From the NCBI GenBank assembly GCA_040382215.1, contig JBEIFW010000213.1, positions 1-5,532 on the forward strand: 5,532 nt of DNA. The letters are read 5' to 3'. Both the position numbers and the translations under genes were made by a program. How positions within the stretch are numbered: the stretch's first letter is position 1; each line of letters starts with the position of its first letter. This document shows, piece by piece, positions 1 to 5,371 of the stretch. Source of the DNA: JBEIFW01 sp040382215 (GTDB taxonomy: Bacteria; Actinomycetota; Acidimicrobiia; Acidimicrobiales; Ilumatobacteraceae). The notes beneath the pieces were generated by a model that saw only the letters and a list, made by a program, of their open reading frames with translations, searched no databases and was not told where the DNA came from.

Positions 1-819
1 ACGGCCGGCCAGGGCCAGGTTGCCGGCGAGATGGTCCGGGGCGAGCGGGGTGGCGCGCAGGTCGACGAGCGGGGTGACGCCGCGCCGCAGGGCGCCGTCA
101 TCCGCGACGAGGTCGGCCTCGCGCAGCCACCGGCATCGGGAGCGCTCGACCGGCACGGCCACCGGCAGCTCGTCGACCCCGAGCAGCAGCATCCGCAGCC
201 CGTCGTGGGCGAACAGGTTCAGCTTGTCGGTCCAGTACTGCTCGACCCGGCCGTCGTGCCACGGGAGATGGTCGACGTCGAGGTTGGTGAGCACCCCGAT
301 CGTCGGCGACCGGGTGAGGTCGGCCGCCTGATAACTCGACACCTCGACGACGGCCACGTCGCAGGGCGGGATCCGGCTGACGGGGACGCCGATGTTGCCG
401 GCGAGGCCGACGCGCATCCCGGCAGCGTCGAGGAGGCCGTGGACGAGCATCGAGGTAGTGCTCTTCCCCTTGGTGCCCGTGATTCCGACCACGGTGGCGG
501 GGGCCCCGTGGTGCAGCCAGAGGTCGAGGAGGCTGGTCACCGCAATGCCGGCGGCGCGCAGCGCCCGCAGTACCGGGCCGTGCACCGAGACCCCGGCCGA
601 GCGTACGACCAGGTCGACGGCCGGTCGGTCGAGCAACTCAGCCGGAAGGTGCACGTTGGCTTGGCGGGAGCTGGCCAGGGTGCGCACGGCCTCACTGTCA
701 GGCCGGTCGTCGACAATCGTGAGCGCCACGTCGGGCGGCAAGGCCTCGACGATGGCCCGGCCCTCGCGGCCGGCACCCCAGACGGCAACGCGGGCTCCAG
801 CGAGGTGGTCGAGCCTCAC
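1..819 (-). CDS. murD2: MurD2-type UDP-N-acetylmuramoyl-L-alanine--L-glutamate ligase (3' end outside window)
   Basis: This is a Mur ligase of the MurD family: 273 residues are visible and the C-terminal domain is cut off at the left edge. The N-terminal nucleotide-binding motif GAGREG lies at residues 15-20. The ATP P-loop GITGTKGKSTT lies at 112-122, with Lys at the place where MurD usually has Asn (GTNGK). NIGVP (142-146), VEVSSYQ (158-164) and NLDVDHLPWH (179-188) follow, then K199 in YWTDKLNLF, which fits the carbamylated lysine of MurD. DHLAGNLALA at the very end matches the conserved H...N region. The start is GTG at 819, overlapping the TGA of the upstream epimerase gene (GTGA), so translational coupling is likely. 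In Xanthomonas, a MurD2 that adds L-Glu to UDP-MurNAc-L-Ala works with MurL. Here the specificity for L-Glu rather than D-Glu is inferred from the neighbour, because the catalytic motifs alone do not separate the two. Family assignment is firm; MurD2 against classical MurD is moderately sure. Confidence 0.88.
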   Translation of the reverse strand, partial: MRLDHLAGARVAVWGAGREGRAIVEALPPDVALTIVDDRPDSEAVRTLASSRQANVHLPAELLDRPAVDLVVRSAGVSVHGPVLRALRAAGIAVTSLLDLWLHHGAPATVVGITGTKGKSTTSMLVHGLLDAAGMRVGLAGNIGVPVSRIPPCDVAVVEVSSYQAADLTRSPTIGVLTNLDVDHLPWHDGRVEQYWTDKLNLFAHDGLRMLLLGVDELPVAVPVERSRCRWLREADLVADDGALRRGVTPLVDLRATPLAPDHLAGNLALAGR

Positions 820-2213
820 CGGACGCCCCCCGACGGTGCGGCGGGGACCACCAACGGACGCAGGAGCGCATCGAGGGATCCGGCGGCGGGATCGTCGTCG
901 GGCGGACCGGCCGGGTCGGCGGCGAGCGCTGCAGCGAACGCGGCGGGGTCGAGTTCGCCGAGCCGGGCGGCAAGAGCGGCCAGCGGTGCCGACCCGGACC
1001 ACGCGCCGCGGTGCGCCAGGTGGACTGCGACGGCGACCTCGGTCTCGGTGCCGATGCAGTCGAAGGCGCGGTCAGGTCCGAGGAGCAGGGCTGCAAGGTG
1101 CTCGACGTCGTCAGCAGTGGCCAGCAGGTCGCGACCGAAGCGTTCGACGAGCGGTGGCCGCTCGGGGACGAATGCGGCGAGGCCGAGGAACACGAAGCAG
1201 CATTTGGCGCACGCCCCGCACCAGGAGCTGCCCGGCGCAGCATCGCGGGTGAAGGCCCGGTTGCAGCTGACGAACGGTGGGAGGCGATCGAGGGCACCCG
1301 CGATGGCACGCGAGATCGGTAGCTCCCCGTAGGGCCGCAGTGCCGAGCCGTAGGTGACCGGGACGCCGAGGGCACGCAGGGTCCGGCGCAGCAGGTGCTC
1401 GAACCCGATGCCCTTGCTCCATTGATGGTTGACCTCGACGCCGTCGATCACCCGGGTGGGCCGGCTGGCGCTCGCCTCGTTCGAGAGCACGACGCGCGCC
1501 GCGCCGGCCCGGACCGCGTACGCAAGCGCGGCGAGCGAGACGATCGCCGTGACCGGCACGTGGCCGTTGCGATGGCCGGCGGCGTTGAGGTCGAACAGCA
1601 TCGGATCGAGATGGCGGCCCAGTTCGACCAGCGGAAGGCCGAACGCTTCGGCCTGGGAGCGCACGATTGCCTTGACCCCGACGGTGAGCAGCGTGGGTCG
1701 CTGCGGTGCGAGCGCATGCGCGACGAGGAGCGAATCGCGCCCGCCGCCCATCGGCACCACCAGTCCGGCGGCGGCTGGCGCCGGACTGGTTGCGGGCGGC
1801 CGGAGGTGATCGCCCGCGACGACCTCGGGACGGAACGGGATCGGCAGGCCGTTCGTGACGCCGTATTCCCGCAGTCCGTGGTCGTAGACGTCGCCCACGT
1901 AGGCGAACCACGTCGGGGCGGTGCGGTGGTCGATCGCAATCCCGTCGAGGACGATCGTTGTCGACGCAACGAGTTTGTAATAGCTGACGCCCGCTGTCAC
2001 CGCCAGCAGGTCGAACACCGTCGCAAGACCGGCATCGGGACCGTCGCTGGCCGTTCGGTCGGGCGCCGCACCCGAGGCCGGAGGGATCGTGAAGCGCTCG
2101 GTGAAGGACCATTCGCCGAGCCGGTAGCGGCATTGGAGTTCGCCGCTGTCGGGCTGCCAGTTCCAGCCTGCGACGACGAACGGCTCCGGGCTGCGCTCGG
2201 GTGGTGCAGGCAC
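816..2213 (-). CDS. murL: MurL: UDP-N-acetylmuramoyl-L-alanyl-L-glutamate epimerase
   Basis: This 465-residue cytoplasmic protein resembles MurL, which uses ATP to convert the terminal L-Glu of UDP-MurNAc-L-Ala-L-Glu to D-Glu in peptidoglycan precursor synthesis. Recognisable blocks are an N-terminal region rich in conserved aromatics (GVSYYKL 75-81, YVGDVYDHGLREYG 105-118), a PP-loop-like GGGRDSLL at 156-163 that suggests ATP adenylation chemistry, SNEASAS at 244-250, VNHQWSKGIGFE at 261-272, CNRAF at 317-321 and a Cys-rich WCGACAKCCF at 331-340. The length of about 450-465 fits the family. GTG at 2213 is the only usable start: an in-frame TAG lies three codons upstream, and the next internal start comes only at residue 66, inside conserved sequence. 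No clear Shine-Dalgarno precedes it, and the I42 gene ends 41 bp upstream, so co-transcription is possible. The last about 80 residues are Ala/Pro/Asp-rich and probably poorly conserved. Function rests on recalled family motifs, not on a search. Confidence 0.85.
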   Translation of the reverse strand: MPAPPERSPEPFVVAGWNWQPDSGELQCRYRLGEWSFTERFTIPPASGAAPDRTASDGPDAGLATVFDLLAVTAGVSYYKLVASTTIVLDGIAIDHRTAPTWFAYVGDVYDHGLREYGVTNGLPIPFRPEVVAGDHLRPPATSPAPAAAGLVVPMGGGRDSLLVAHALAPQRPTLLTVGVKAIVRSQAEAFGLPLVELGRHLDPMLFDLNAAGHRNGHVPVTAIVSLAALAYAVRAGAARVVLSNEASASRPTRVIDGVEVNHQWSKGIGFEHLLRRTLRALGVPVTYGSALRPYGELPISRAIAGALDRLPPFVSCNRAFTRDAAPGSSWCGACAKCCFVFLGLAAFVPERPPLVERFGRDLLATADDVEHLAALLLGPDRAFDCIGTETEVAVAVHLAHRGAWSGSAPLAALAARLGELDPAAFAAALAADPAGPPDDDPAAGSLDALLRPLVVPAAPSGGVR

Positions 2214-2254
2214 GATCGGATGCTACTGACGGCTCGGCCCGACGGCCTGGGTGC

Positions 2255-2842
2255 TCAGCGGACGGTCACGACGAGCGTGACGGTCTGGTTGTCCGGGGCG
2301 GCCGGCTCGAACGAACGACGGTAGGACAGCACGACCGTCGTCGTGCCCGGACCCATCGCCCGGAACACGGTGCTCGTCGTTCCCCCGGACCCGGCGACGG
2401 GCGAGGCGGTCGCAGTCGGCGTGTAGGTGGGTCCGGACTCGAGCGCGAGCGTGGCGGCCGCCGGAGCCGTCGTGATCGTCCACGCATATCCGGTCGTTGC
2501 GTTCGCATCGAGCTTGACCACGAGGCGCTGCCCAACGGCGAGCGACACCGCATCGGACCCGGTGGCGGTGATTGCGGCGAGACTCGAACTCGGTGTGGTC
2601 ACCGGTGCCGAGGTGCTCGTCGCCGACAGGGTGGTCGCCGGACCGCCGTGGTCAGAGGCGCCGGCGTCGCCCCAGGCGGCGGCGCCGAGGACCACGGCGG
2701 GGGCGGTGGGGCGGGCCGCCGCCTGGGGGGGGGCGGCCCCGGGGGGGTCTGGGGCGCGGTCGGCGCCGCGGGGGGCTGCCCCGCGCCCCACGGCGGTGAC
2801 GGTGACGGTGAAGGCGAGCAGGGAGCGCACGGCACCGGGCAT
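2255..2842 (-). CDS. Secreted chagasin-like (inhibitor I42) domain protein
   Basis: This 195-residue protein has a C-terminal domain (about residues 95-195) of the chagasin / MEROPS I42 type, an immunoglobulin-like fold that blocks papain-like cysteine proteases with three loops. All three loops can be placed: NATTGYAW at 114-121 (family NPTTGY), GSGGTTSTVF at 151-160 (family GxGG) and YRRSFEP at 174-180, where the family usually has RPW. The Trp-containing loop is therefore altered and inhibition is uncertain. The N-terminus (MPGAVRSLLAFTVTVTAVG) resembles a weak signal peptide, though I see no convincing lipobox or AxA site. Residues 19-90 are an Ala/Pro/Thr/Ser-rich linker encoded by DNA with long G runs (G9 at 2725-2733, G7 at 2741-2747, G6 at 2770-2775), so the reading there could be affected by base-calling error. 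The gene ends 41 bp before murL in the same direction. Whether it belongs functionally with the cell-wall genes is unknown. Confidence 0.72.
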   Translation of the reverse strand: MPGAVRSLLAFTVTVTAVGRGAAPRGADRAPDPPGAAPPQAAARPTAPAVVLGAAAWGDAGASDHGGPATTLSATSTSAPVTTPSSSLAAITATGSDAVSLAVGQRLVVKLDANATTGYAWTITTAPAAATLALESGPTYTPTATASPVAGSGGTTSTVFRAMGPGTTTVVLSYRRSFEPAAPDNQTVTLVVTVR

Positions 2843-2871
2843 GTCCGGAACCCTACGAGGATCGGCCCGCT

Positions 2872-2885
2872 GGGCGATCGCGCCC
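2872..2885. repeat. 5-bp hairpin between the small ORF and the I42 gene
   Basis: GGGCG-ATCG-CGCCC forms a perfect 5-bp stem with a 4-nt loop, 30 bp ahead of the I42 start on the minus strand. No T-tract follows on either strand, so it is not a canonical intrinsic terminator. It may be only a chance GC palindrome. Confidence 0.25.
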
Positions 2886-2902
2886 GAAGGGTCGAGCGAG
2901 GA

Positions 2903-2995
2903 TCAGCTCCCGATGTCGATCTCGGAGTTCTTCGACGGGTAGGTCCGGTCATTCAGCCACAGCGGGTGAAGCTCGATCAGACGAAGCTCGCCCAC
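2903..2995 (-). CDS. Possible 30-residue small ORF overlapping the nitroreductase 3' end
   Basis: This frame reads past the nitroreductase stop and encodes a non-repetitive, well-mixed peptide containing HPLWLNDRTYPSKNSEID before a TGA at 2905-2903. About 23 of its 25 codons after the nitroreductase stop end in G or C, while second positions are A/T-rich, which is the pattern of real genes here. The only standard start is GTG at 2995, inside the nitroreductase gene (19-nt overlap), and I see no Shine-Dalgarno for it. It could be a coupled small protein, the C-terminal remnant of a displaced gene, or an extension of the nitroreductase reached by frameshifting. I do not recognise the peptide. 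Confidence 0.3.
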   Translation of the reverse strand: MGELRLIELHPLWLNDRTYPSKNSEIDIGS

Positions 2996-3630
2996 CGATC
3001 GAGCGGCATGCGGCTCGACACCAGCGAATTGATGGGAGCGGTGGCATCGGCGTAGCCGATGGCCATGCCGCAGAACAGCATCTCGTTGTCCGGGGCGTCG
3101 ACGAACGACGTCACGGCCTTGTGGCGAACCGACCAGTACTCCTGAGCGCAAGTGTCGAGCCCGCGCTCCACAGCGAGCAGCATCACGGTCTGGAGGAACA
3201 TGCCGAGATCGGACCACTGGGGAAGCCCCATCTGGCGGTCGACGTAGCAGAACAGCGCAGCTGGGGCGTCAAAGAAGTCGTTGTTGGCGGCGAACTGGCG
3301 GCGCCGGCCCTCCTTGTCCTCGCGGGGGATGCCGAGGGTGGCGTACATCTGCTCGCCGATCTCGAACCGGTTGGTGCGGTACGGCTCGGTGAGGCCCTGC
3401 GGGTAGATCTCGTAGTCCGGCGCGTCGATCGGGGGCTGGCTGGCGAGATACTCCTTGAATCGGGGCATCGTCGCGGTCGTGATCACATAGATGCGCCATG
3501 GCTGCAGGTTGCCGCCGCTCGGGGCGCGGGCGGCGTCGGTGAGCAGCGAACGCAGCACGTCGTCGGGCACCGGATCGGAACGGAACTTGCGCACGGACTT
3601 CCGCCGGTACACGGCATCGACGACGTTCAT
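2977..3630 (-). CDS. Nitroreductase family protein (FMN-dependent oxidoreductase)
   Basis: This 217-residue protein is a typical-length member of the nitroreductase superfamily: FMN-binding, usually homodimeric, NAD(P)H-dependent cytoplasmic enzymes that reduce nitroaromatics, quinones or other electrophiles. The FMN phosphate motif RRKSVRKF is at residues 9-16 and the second flavin-contacting block APSGGNLQPW at 36-45. An insert with EPYRTNRFEIGEQMYATLGI (82-101) and REDKEGRRRQF (103-113) recalls the PnbA-like nitrobenzoate reductase branch. NDFFDAPAALFCYVD (117-131), GLDTCAQEYW (157-166) and GMAIGYADATAPIN (188-201) complete the fold, and MPLDRWASFV is a normal C-terminus. I chose ATG 3630 because MNVVDAVYRRKS is where the family begins. 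The open frame continues upstream to 3882, but that extension is Arg/Ala/Pro-rich shadow sequence. Substrate and role are unknown. It is the first gene of the minus-strand series. Confidence 0.9.
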   Translation of the reverse strand: MNVVDAVYRRKSVRKFRSDPVPDDVLRSLLTDAARAPSGGNLQPWRIYVITTATMPRFKEYLASQPPIDAPDYEIYPQGLTEPYRTNRFEIGEQMYATLGIPREDKEGRRRQFAANNDFFDAPAALFCYVDRQMGLPQWSDLGMFLQTVMLLAVERGLDTCAQEYWSVRHKAVTSFVDAPDNEMLFCGMAIGYADATAPINSLVSSRMPLDRWASFV

Positions 3631-3637
3631 GGCCCCG

Positions 3638-3643
3638 ACGCTA
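3638..3643 (-). promoter_or_regulatory. Possible -10 element of the nitroreductase gene
   Basis: TAGCGT on the minus strand fits the actinobacterial TAnnnT -10 pattern and ends 7 nt before the ATG at 3630, which would give a leaderless or nearly leaderless mRNA. No good -35 is found at 16-18 bp, and no Shine-Dalgarno is obvious. This is a weak suggestion only. Confidence 0.22.
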
Positions 3644-3956
3644 CCGGTGGGCTCGGAGTGCGATGGTGCCCGGCAACGGTCCGAACCAGGGCTTACGTGG
3701 TGGGCGGCGGGCCATGGAAGGGCTGGGACCGCCGATGTACCCCTTCGAGCGCTCGAGACCCCTGCGCGTCGTATTGCTTCGGCGCGGCATGCCGGCGGCC
3801 GGACGTGCGGTCCTCTACGCTTGAAGTGCGCGTCCGGCCTGGCCGGAACCGGACCGGTCGCGGCGAGATCGTGACGGAGCACGACGGAATCCGGCCCGTT
3901 CAGGGCCTCTGAGCCCCTCGACGGGAAGGAGCTGCCTCCGGGGCCGCAGAAAGAAT

Positions 3957-3979
3957 GCCCTGTTCAGCAGGGTTTTGTT
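3957..3979 (+). terminator. Weak terminator-like hairpin just upstream of tRNA-Pro
   Basis: CCCTG-TTCAG-CAGGG (5 bp, plus a possible G-U closing pair) is followed by TTTTGTT on the plus strand, only 6-7 nt before the tRNA 5' end. It looks like a minimal intrinsic terminator, but no plus-strand gene upstream needs one. A competing hairpin, GTTTTG-TTA-CGAAAC (3972-3986), uses the same T-tract. It might instead be a structured tRNA 5' leader. Confidence 0.25.
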
Positions 3980-3985
3980 ACGAAA

Positions 3986-4057
3986 CGGGGAGTAGCGCAG
4001 CGGAAGCGCACCTGCTTTGGGTGCAGGAGGTCGTGGGTTCAAATCCCACCTCCCCGA
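3986..4057 (+). tRNA. tRNA-Pro (anticodon UGG)
   Basis: A complete 72-nt cloverleaf can be folded by hand. The acceptor stem pairs CGGGGAG (3986-3992) with CTCCCCG (4050-4056), and position 1 is C as is common in bacterial tRNA-Pro. The D stem is GCGC (3995-3998)/GCGC (4006-4009). The anticodon stem is CCTGC (4011-4015)/GCAGG (4023-4027) with loop TTTGGGT, giving anticodon TGG at 4018-4020. The variable loop is AGGTC (4028-4032), and the T arm is GTGGG-TTCAAAT-CCCAC (4033-4049). The discriminator base is A4057. It is followed by CCC, so CCA is not encoded. All stems are perfectly paired, so the gene appears intact despite the adjacent integrase. Confidence 0.96.
4033..4057 (+). other. Putative attachment site (tRNA-Pro 3' end, attL side)
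   Basis: Tyrosine recombinases of integrative elements often target the T-arm and acceptor end of a tRNA gene, leaving a direct repeat of that segment at the far end of the element. Here the integrase starts about 100 bp past the tRNA 3' end and the tRNA is intact, so this segment is the natural candidate core. No second copy lies inside this window, so the site is inferred from position only and its exact borders are unknown. Confidence 0.4.
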
Positions 4058-4066
4058 CCCCTCTGA

Positions 4067-4088
4067 GCTGGGATGATACAATCCCAGC
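4067..4088. repeat. 8-bp inverted repeat enclosing the integrase -10 region
   Basis: GCTGGGAT (4067-4074) and ATCCCAGC (4081-4088) form a perfect dyad with a 6-nt spacer GATACA. It starts 10 bp after the tRNA. No T-run follows, so a terminator is unlikely. The spacer overlaps the proposed extended -10, which would suit an operator or a recombinase/accessory-factor site. It could also help end the tRNA transcript. Confidence 0.55.
4074..4082 (+). promoter_or_regulatory. Extended -10 promoter candidate for the integrase
   Basis: TGATACAAT matches the extended -10 form TGnTATAAT with one mismatch in the hexamer (TACAAT, 4077-4082). A good -35 is absent, since the sequence 17 bp upstream is the tRNA end (CCGACC), which is tolerable for extended -10 promoters. 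Transcription would start near 4089, giving an untranslated leader of about 66 nt to the ATG at 4155. Confidence 0.45.
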
Positions 4089-4107
4089 CATCGCCCGAAG
4101 GGGCCCA

Positions 4108-4134
4108 TGTATCAGCGATGTATCAAATCGCTGA
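4108..4134. promoter_or_regulatory. Direct repeats and dyad in the integrase leader (operator or arm-type sites)
   Basis: TGTATCA occurs at 4108-4114 and 4119-4125, exactly 11 bp apart (one helical turn). The same heptamer occurs inverted as TGATACA at 4074-4080, over the -10. The second copy sits at the centre of a perfect 8-bp dyad, TCAGCGAT (4112-4119)/ATCGCTGA (4127-4134). This is A/T-richer than the surroundings. Candidate roles are integrase arm-binding sites or a repressor operator; neither can be told apart from sequence alone. Confidence 0.4.
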
Positions 4135-4154
4135 GCGATACGGGGTGGTTCGCG

Positions 4155-5300
4155 ATGGGATGGAAGGTCACTGGGCAGCCCACCGTCCGCAAGCAACGCG
4201 GGAAGTGGGTGGTGCGCGTCGACGGGATCGACACCGAGACCGGCAAGCACCGGCCGCGCCAGATCGGGTCGTTCGGCTCCCAGCGGGCGGCGCTGGCGGC
4301 GGCCCGGGTCCCGGCAACGGCCGACAAGGTCGTGTCCCGGGGCACGGTCGGTTGGTTGGTCCGCCGGTACGTCGCGTCGCGCACGGACGTATCGGTGAAG
4401 GCGCGCGAGCAGTACGAGTGGGCGTGCACCCACATCGAGGCGGGACTGGGGGCGGTGCGACTCGACCGCCTGGACCGGGAGGACGTGGCCGGATGGTTGG
4501 ACGGCTTGGCGCAGGGCGGCACGTTGTCGTGGCGATCGGTGCAGATTTGCCGGACCGTGCTGCGGGCGGCGCTGGCCGAGGCGGTCGAGGAAGGGTTGTT
4601 GCGGCGGAGCCCGGCGGCACGGGTCGCGATGCCGCGGGAGGTCGCCAAGCCGGTGAAGGAGAAGGAGGCGGCGGCGTGGACCGACGAGGAGGTTCAGCGG
4701 TTCCTGGCCGCGACGGCACCGCACCGGTGGGCGGCGGGTTTCCGGTTGTGCGTGCTGTACGGCTTGCGGCGCTCGGAGCTGCTGGCGCTGCGGTGGGATG
4801 ATTTCGACGAGGCGGCGGCGACGTTGCGTATCGACGAAGGGCTGATCGCTGCCAGCAAGGCCGCGGTGTGGACCGAGGCGAAGAACGCCCGGTCACGCCG
4901 CGTGATCCCGATCGACAGGGACACGGTCCGTTTGCTCGTCCAGCGGCGGGTAGCGCAGGTGGCGGAGCGCCTGGCGGCGGGTCCCGACTGGGACGACCAC
5001 GACGTGATCCTGTCGACGAGGACAGGGCAACCGGTGCTACCCCGTAGCTTCGACCGGGCACTCGCGCTGGTGATCGACCGGACCGGTTTGCCACGCCTGA
5101 CGTCGCACGGGCTGCGGCACACTGCGGCGACCCACATGGTGAGGACGGCGCACGACGTCGGCGAGCTTCGGGTGGTGGCCGACGTGTTGGGCCACTCCCC
5201 CGACATGCTCATGAAGGTGTACGCCCACGCGCTGCCGGAGAGCCGCCGGGCAGTGGCCGACCGGATCGGCGAGCGCCGGGCCGATCCAGCGGCGGGCTGA
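4155..5300 (+). CDS. int: Tyrosine recombinase / site-specific integrase
   Basis: This 381-residue phage-type integrase catalyses site-specific integration and excision through a covalent 3'-phosphotyrosine. The N-terminal part (about 8-50: PTVRKQRGKWVVRVDG onward) resembles the small arm-type DNA-binding domain. A helical core-binding domain spans about 62-155 and the catalytic domain about 175-375. The catalytic set is complete: Arg205 in GLRRSE, Lys243 in EAKNARSRRV, His318 and Arg321 in SHGLRH, His347 in LGHS and the nucleophile Tyr356 in KVYAH. I prefer ATG 4155, which has GGGGTGG (4142-4148) 6 nt upstream. An in-frame ATG at 4107 (AAGGGG at 4098-4103) would add 16 residues, but these use atypical A/T-ending codons and overlap the repeat cluster. 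The gene points away from the tRNA-Pro 98 bp upstream, which indicates an element inserted at that tRNA and extending rightwards. The gene looks intact and probably active. Whether it is phage, ICE or genomic-island borne is not visible. Confidence 0.95.
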   Translation: MGWKVTGQPTVRKQRGKWVVRVDGIDTETGKHRPRQIGSFGSQRAALAAARVPATADKVVSRGTVGWLVRRYVASRTDVSVKAREQYEWACTHIEAGLGAVRLDRLDREDVAGWLDGLAQGGTLSWRSVQICRTVLRAALAEAVEEGLLRRSPAARVAMPREVAKPVKEKEAAAWTDEEVQRFLAATAPHRWAAGFRLCVLYGLRRSELLALRWDDFDEAAATLRIDEGLIAASKAAVWTEAKNARSRRVIPIDRDTVRLLVQRRVAQVAERLAAGPDWDDHDVILSTRTGQPVLPRSFDRALALVIDRTGLPRLTSHGLRHTAATHMVRTAHDVGELRVVADVLGHSPDMLMKVYAHALPESRRAVADRIGERRADPAAG

Positions 5301-5371
5301 CGGCGAGGGCGGGCACGGCGACCAGTGGGCGCTCGTGCGACGGTCAGGTCCCGGGTTAGGGACGCCACCGC

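Larger units (their letters stand above)
3631..3985. other. Intergenic region between nitroreductase and tRNA-Pro; no gene seen
   Basis: These 355 bp separate the minus-strand nitroreductase from the plus-strand tRNA. Both strands have open frames, but their translations are Arg/Ala/Pro-rich, lack recognisable motifs and are expected by chance at this base composition. The region should contain the divergent promoters for the nitroreductase and the tRNA, yet no convincing -35/-10 pair for the tRNA was found. Two short hairpins near the right end share a GTTCA(G) loop: GGCCC-GTTCA-GGGCC at 3893-3907 and CCCTG-TTCAG-CAGGG at 3958-3972. Confidence 0.6.

Noticed and set aside
31..1332. 433-residue plus-strand open frame opposite murD2 and murL
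   Set aside because: Its product is low-complexity, rich in Gly, Arg, Ala and Asp, with no family motif. The minus-strand frames here contain complete Mur ligase and MurL motif sets. It is a high-GC antisense shadow.
1395..2324. 309-residue plus-strand open frame opposite murL
   Set aside because: Arg/Gly/Asp-rich with no recognisable domain, fully antisense to conserved MurL sequence and running into the I42 gene.
3631..3882. In-frame N-terminal extension of the nitroreductase to an upstream ATG
   Set aside because: The added 84 residues are Arg/Pro/Ala/His-rich without motifs, and the family starts at the MNVVDAVYRRKS segment.
3121..3912. 263-residue plus-strand open frame opposite the nitroreductase
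   Set aside because: The first two thirds are antisense to conserved nitroreductase motifs and the remainder is compositionally random. No ribosome binding site or domain was seen.
3978..4724. 248-residue minus-strand open frame crossing the tRNA and integrase
   Set aside because: It passes through an intact tRNA and is antisense to catalytic integrase sequence. Its peptide over the tRNA (a GEVGFEPTTS-type stretch) is the familiar artefact of translating a tRNA T-arm.
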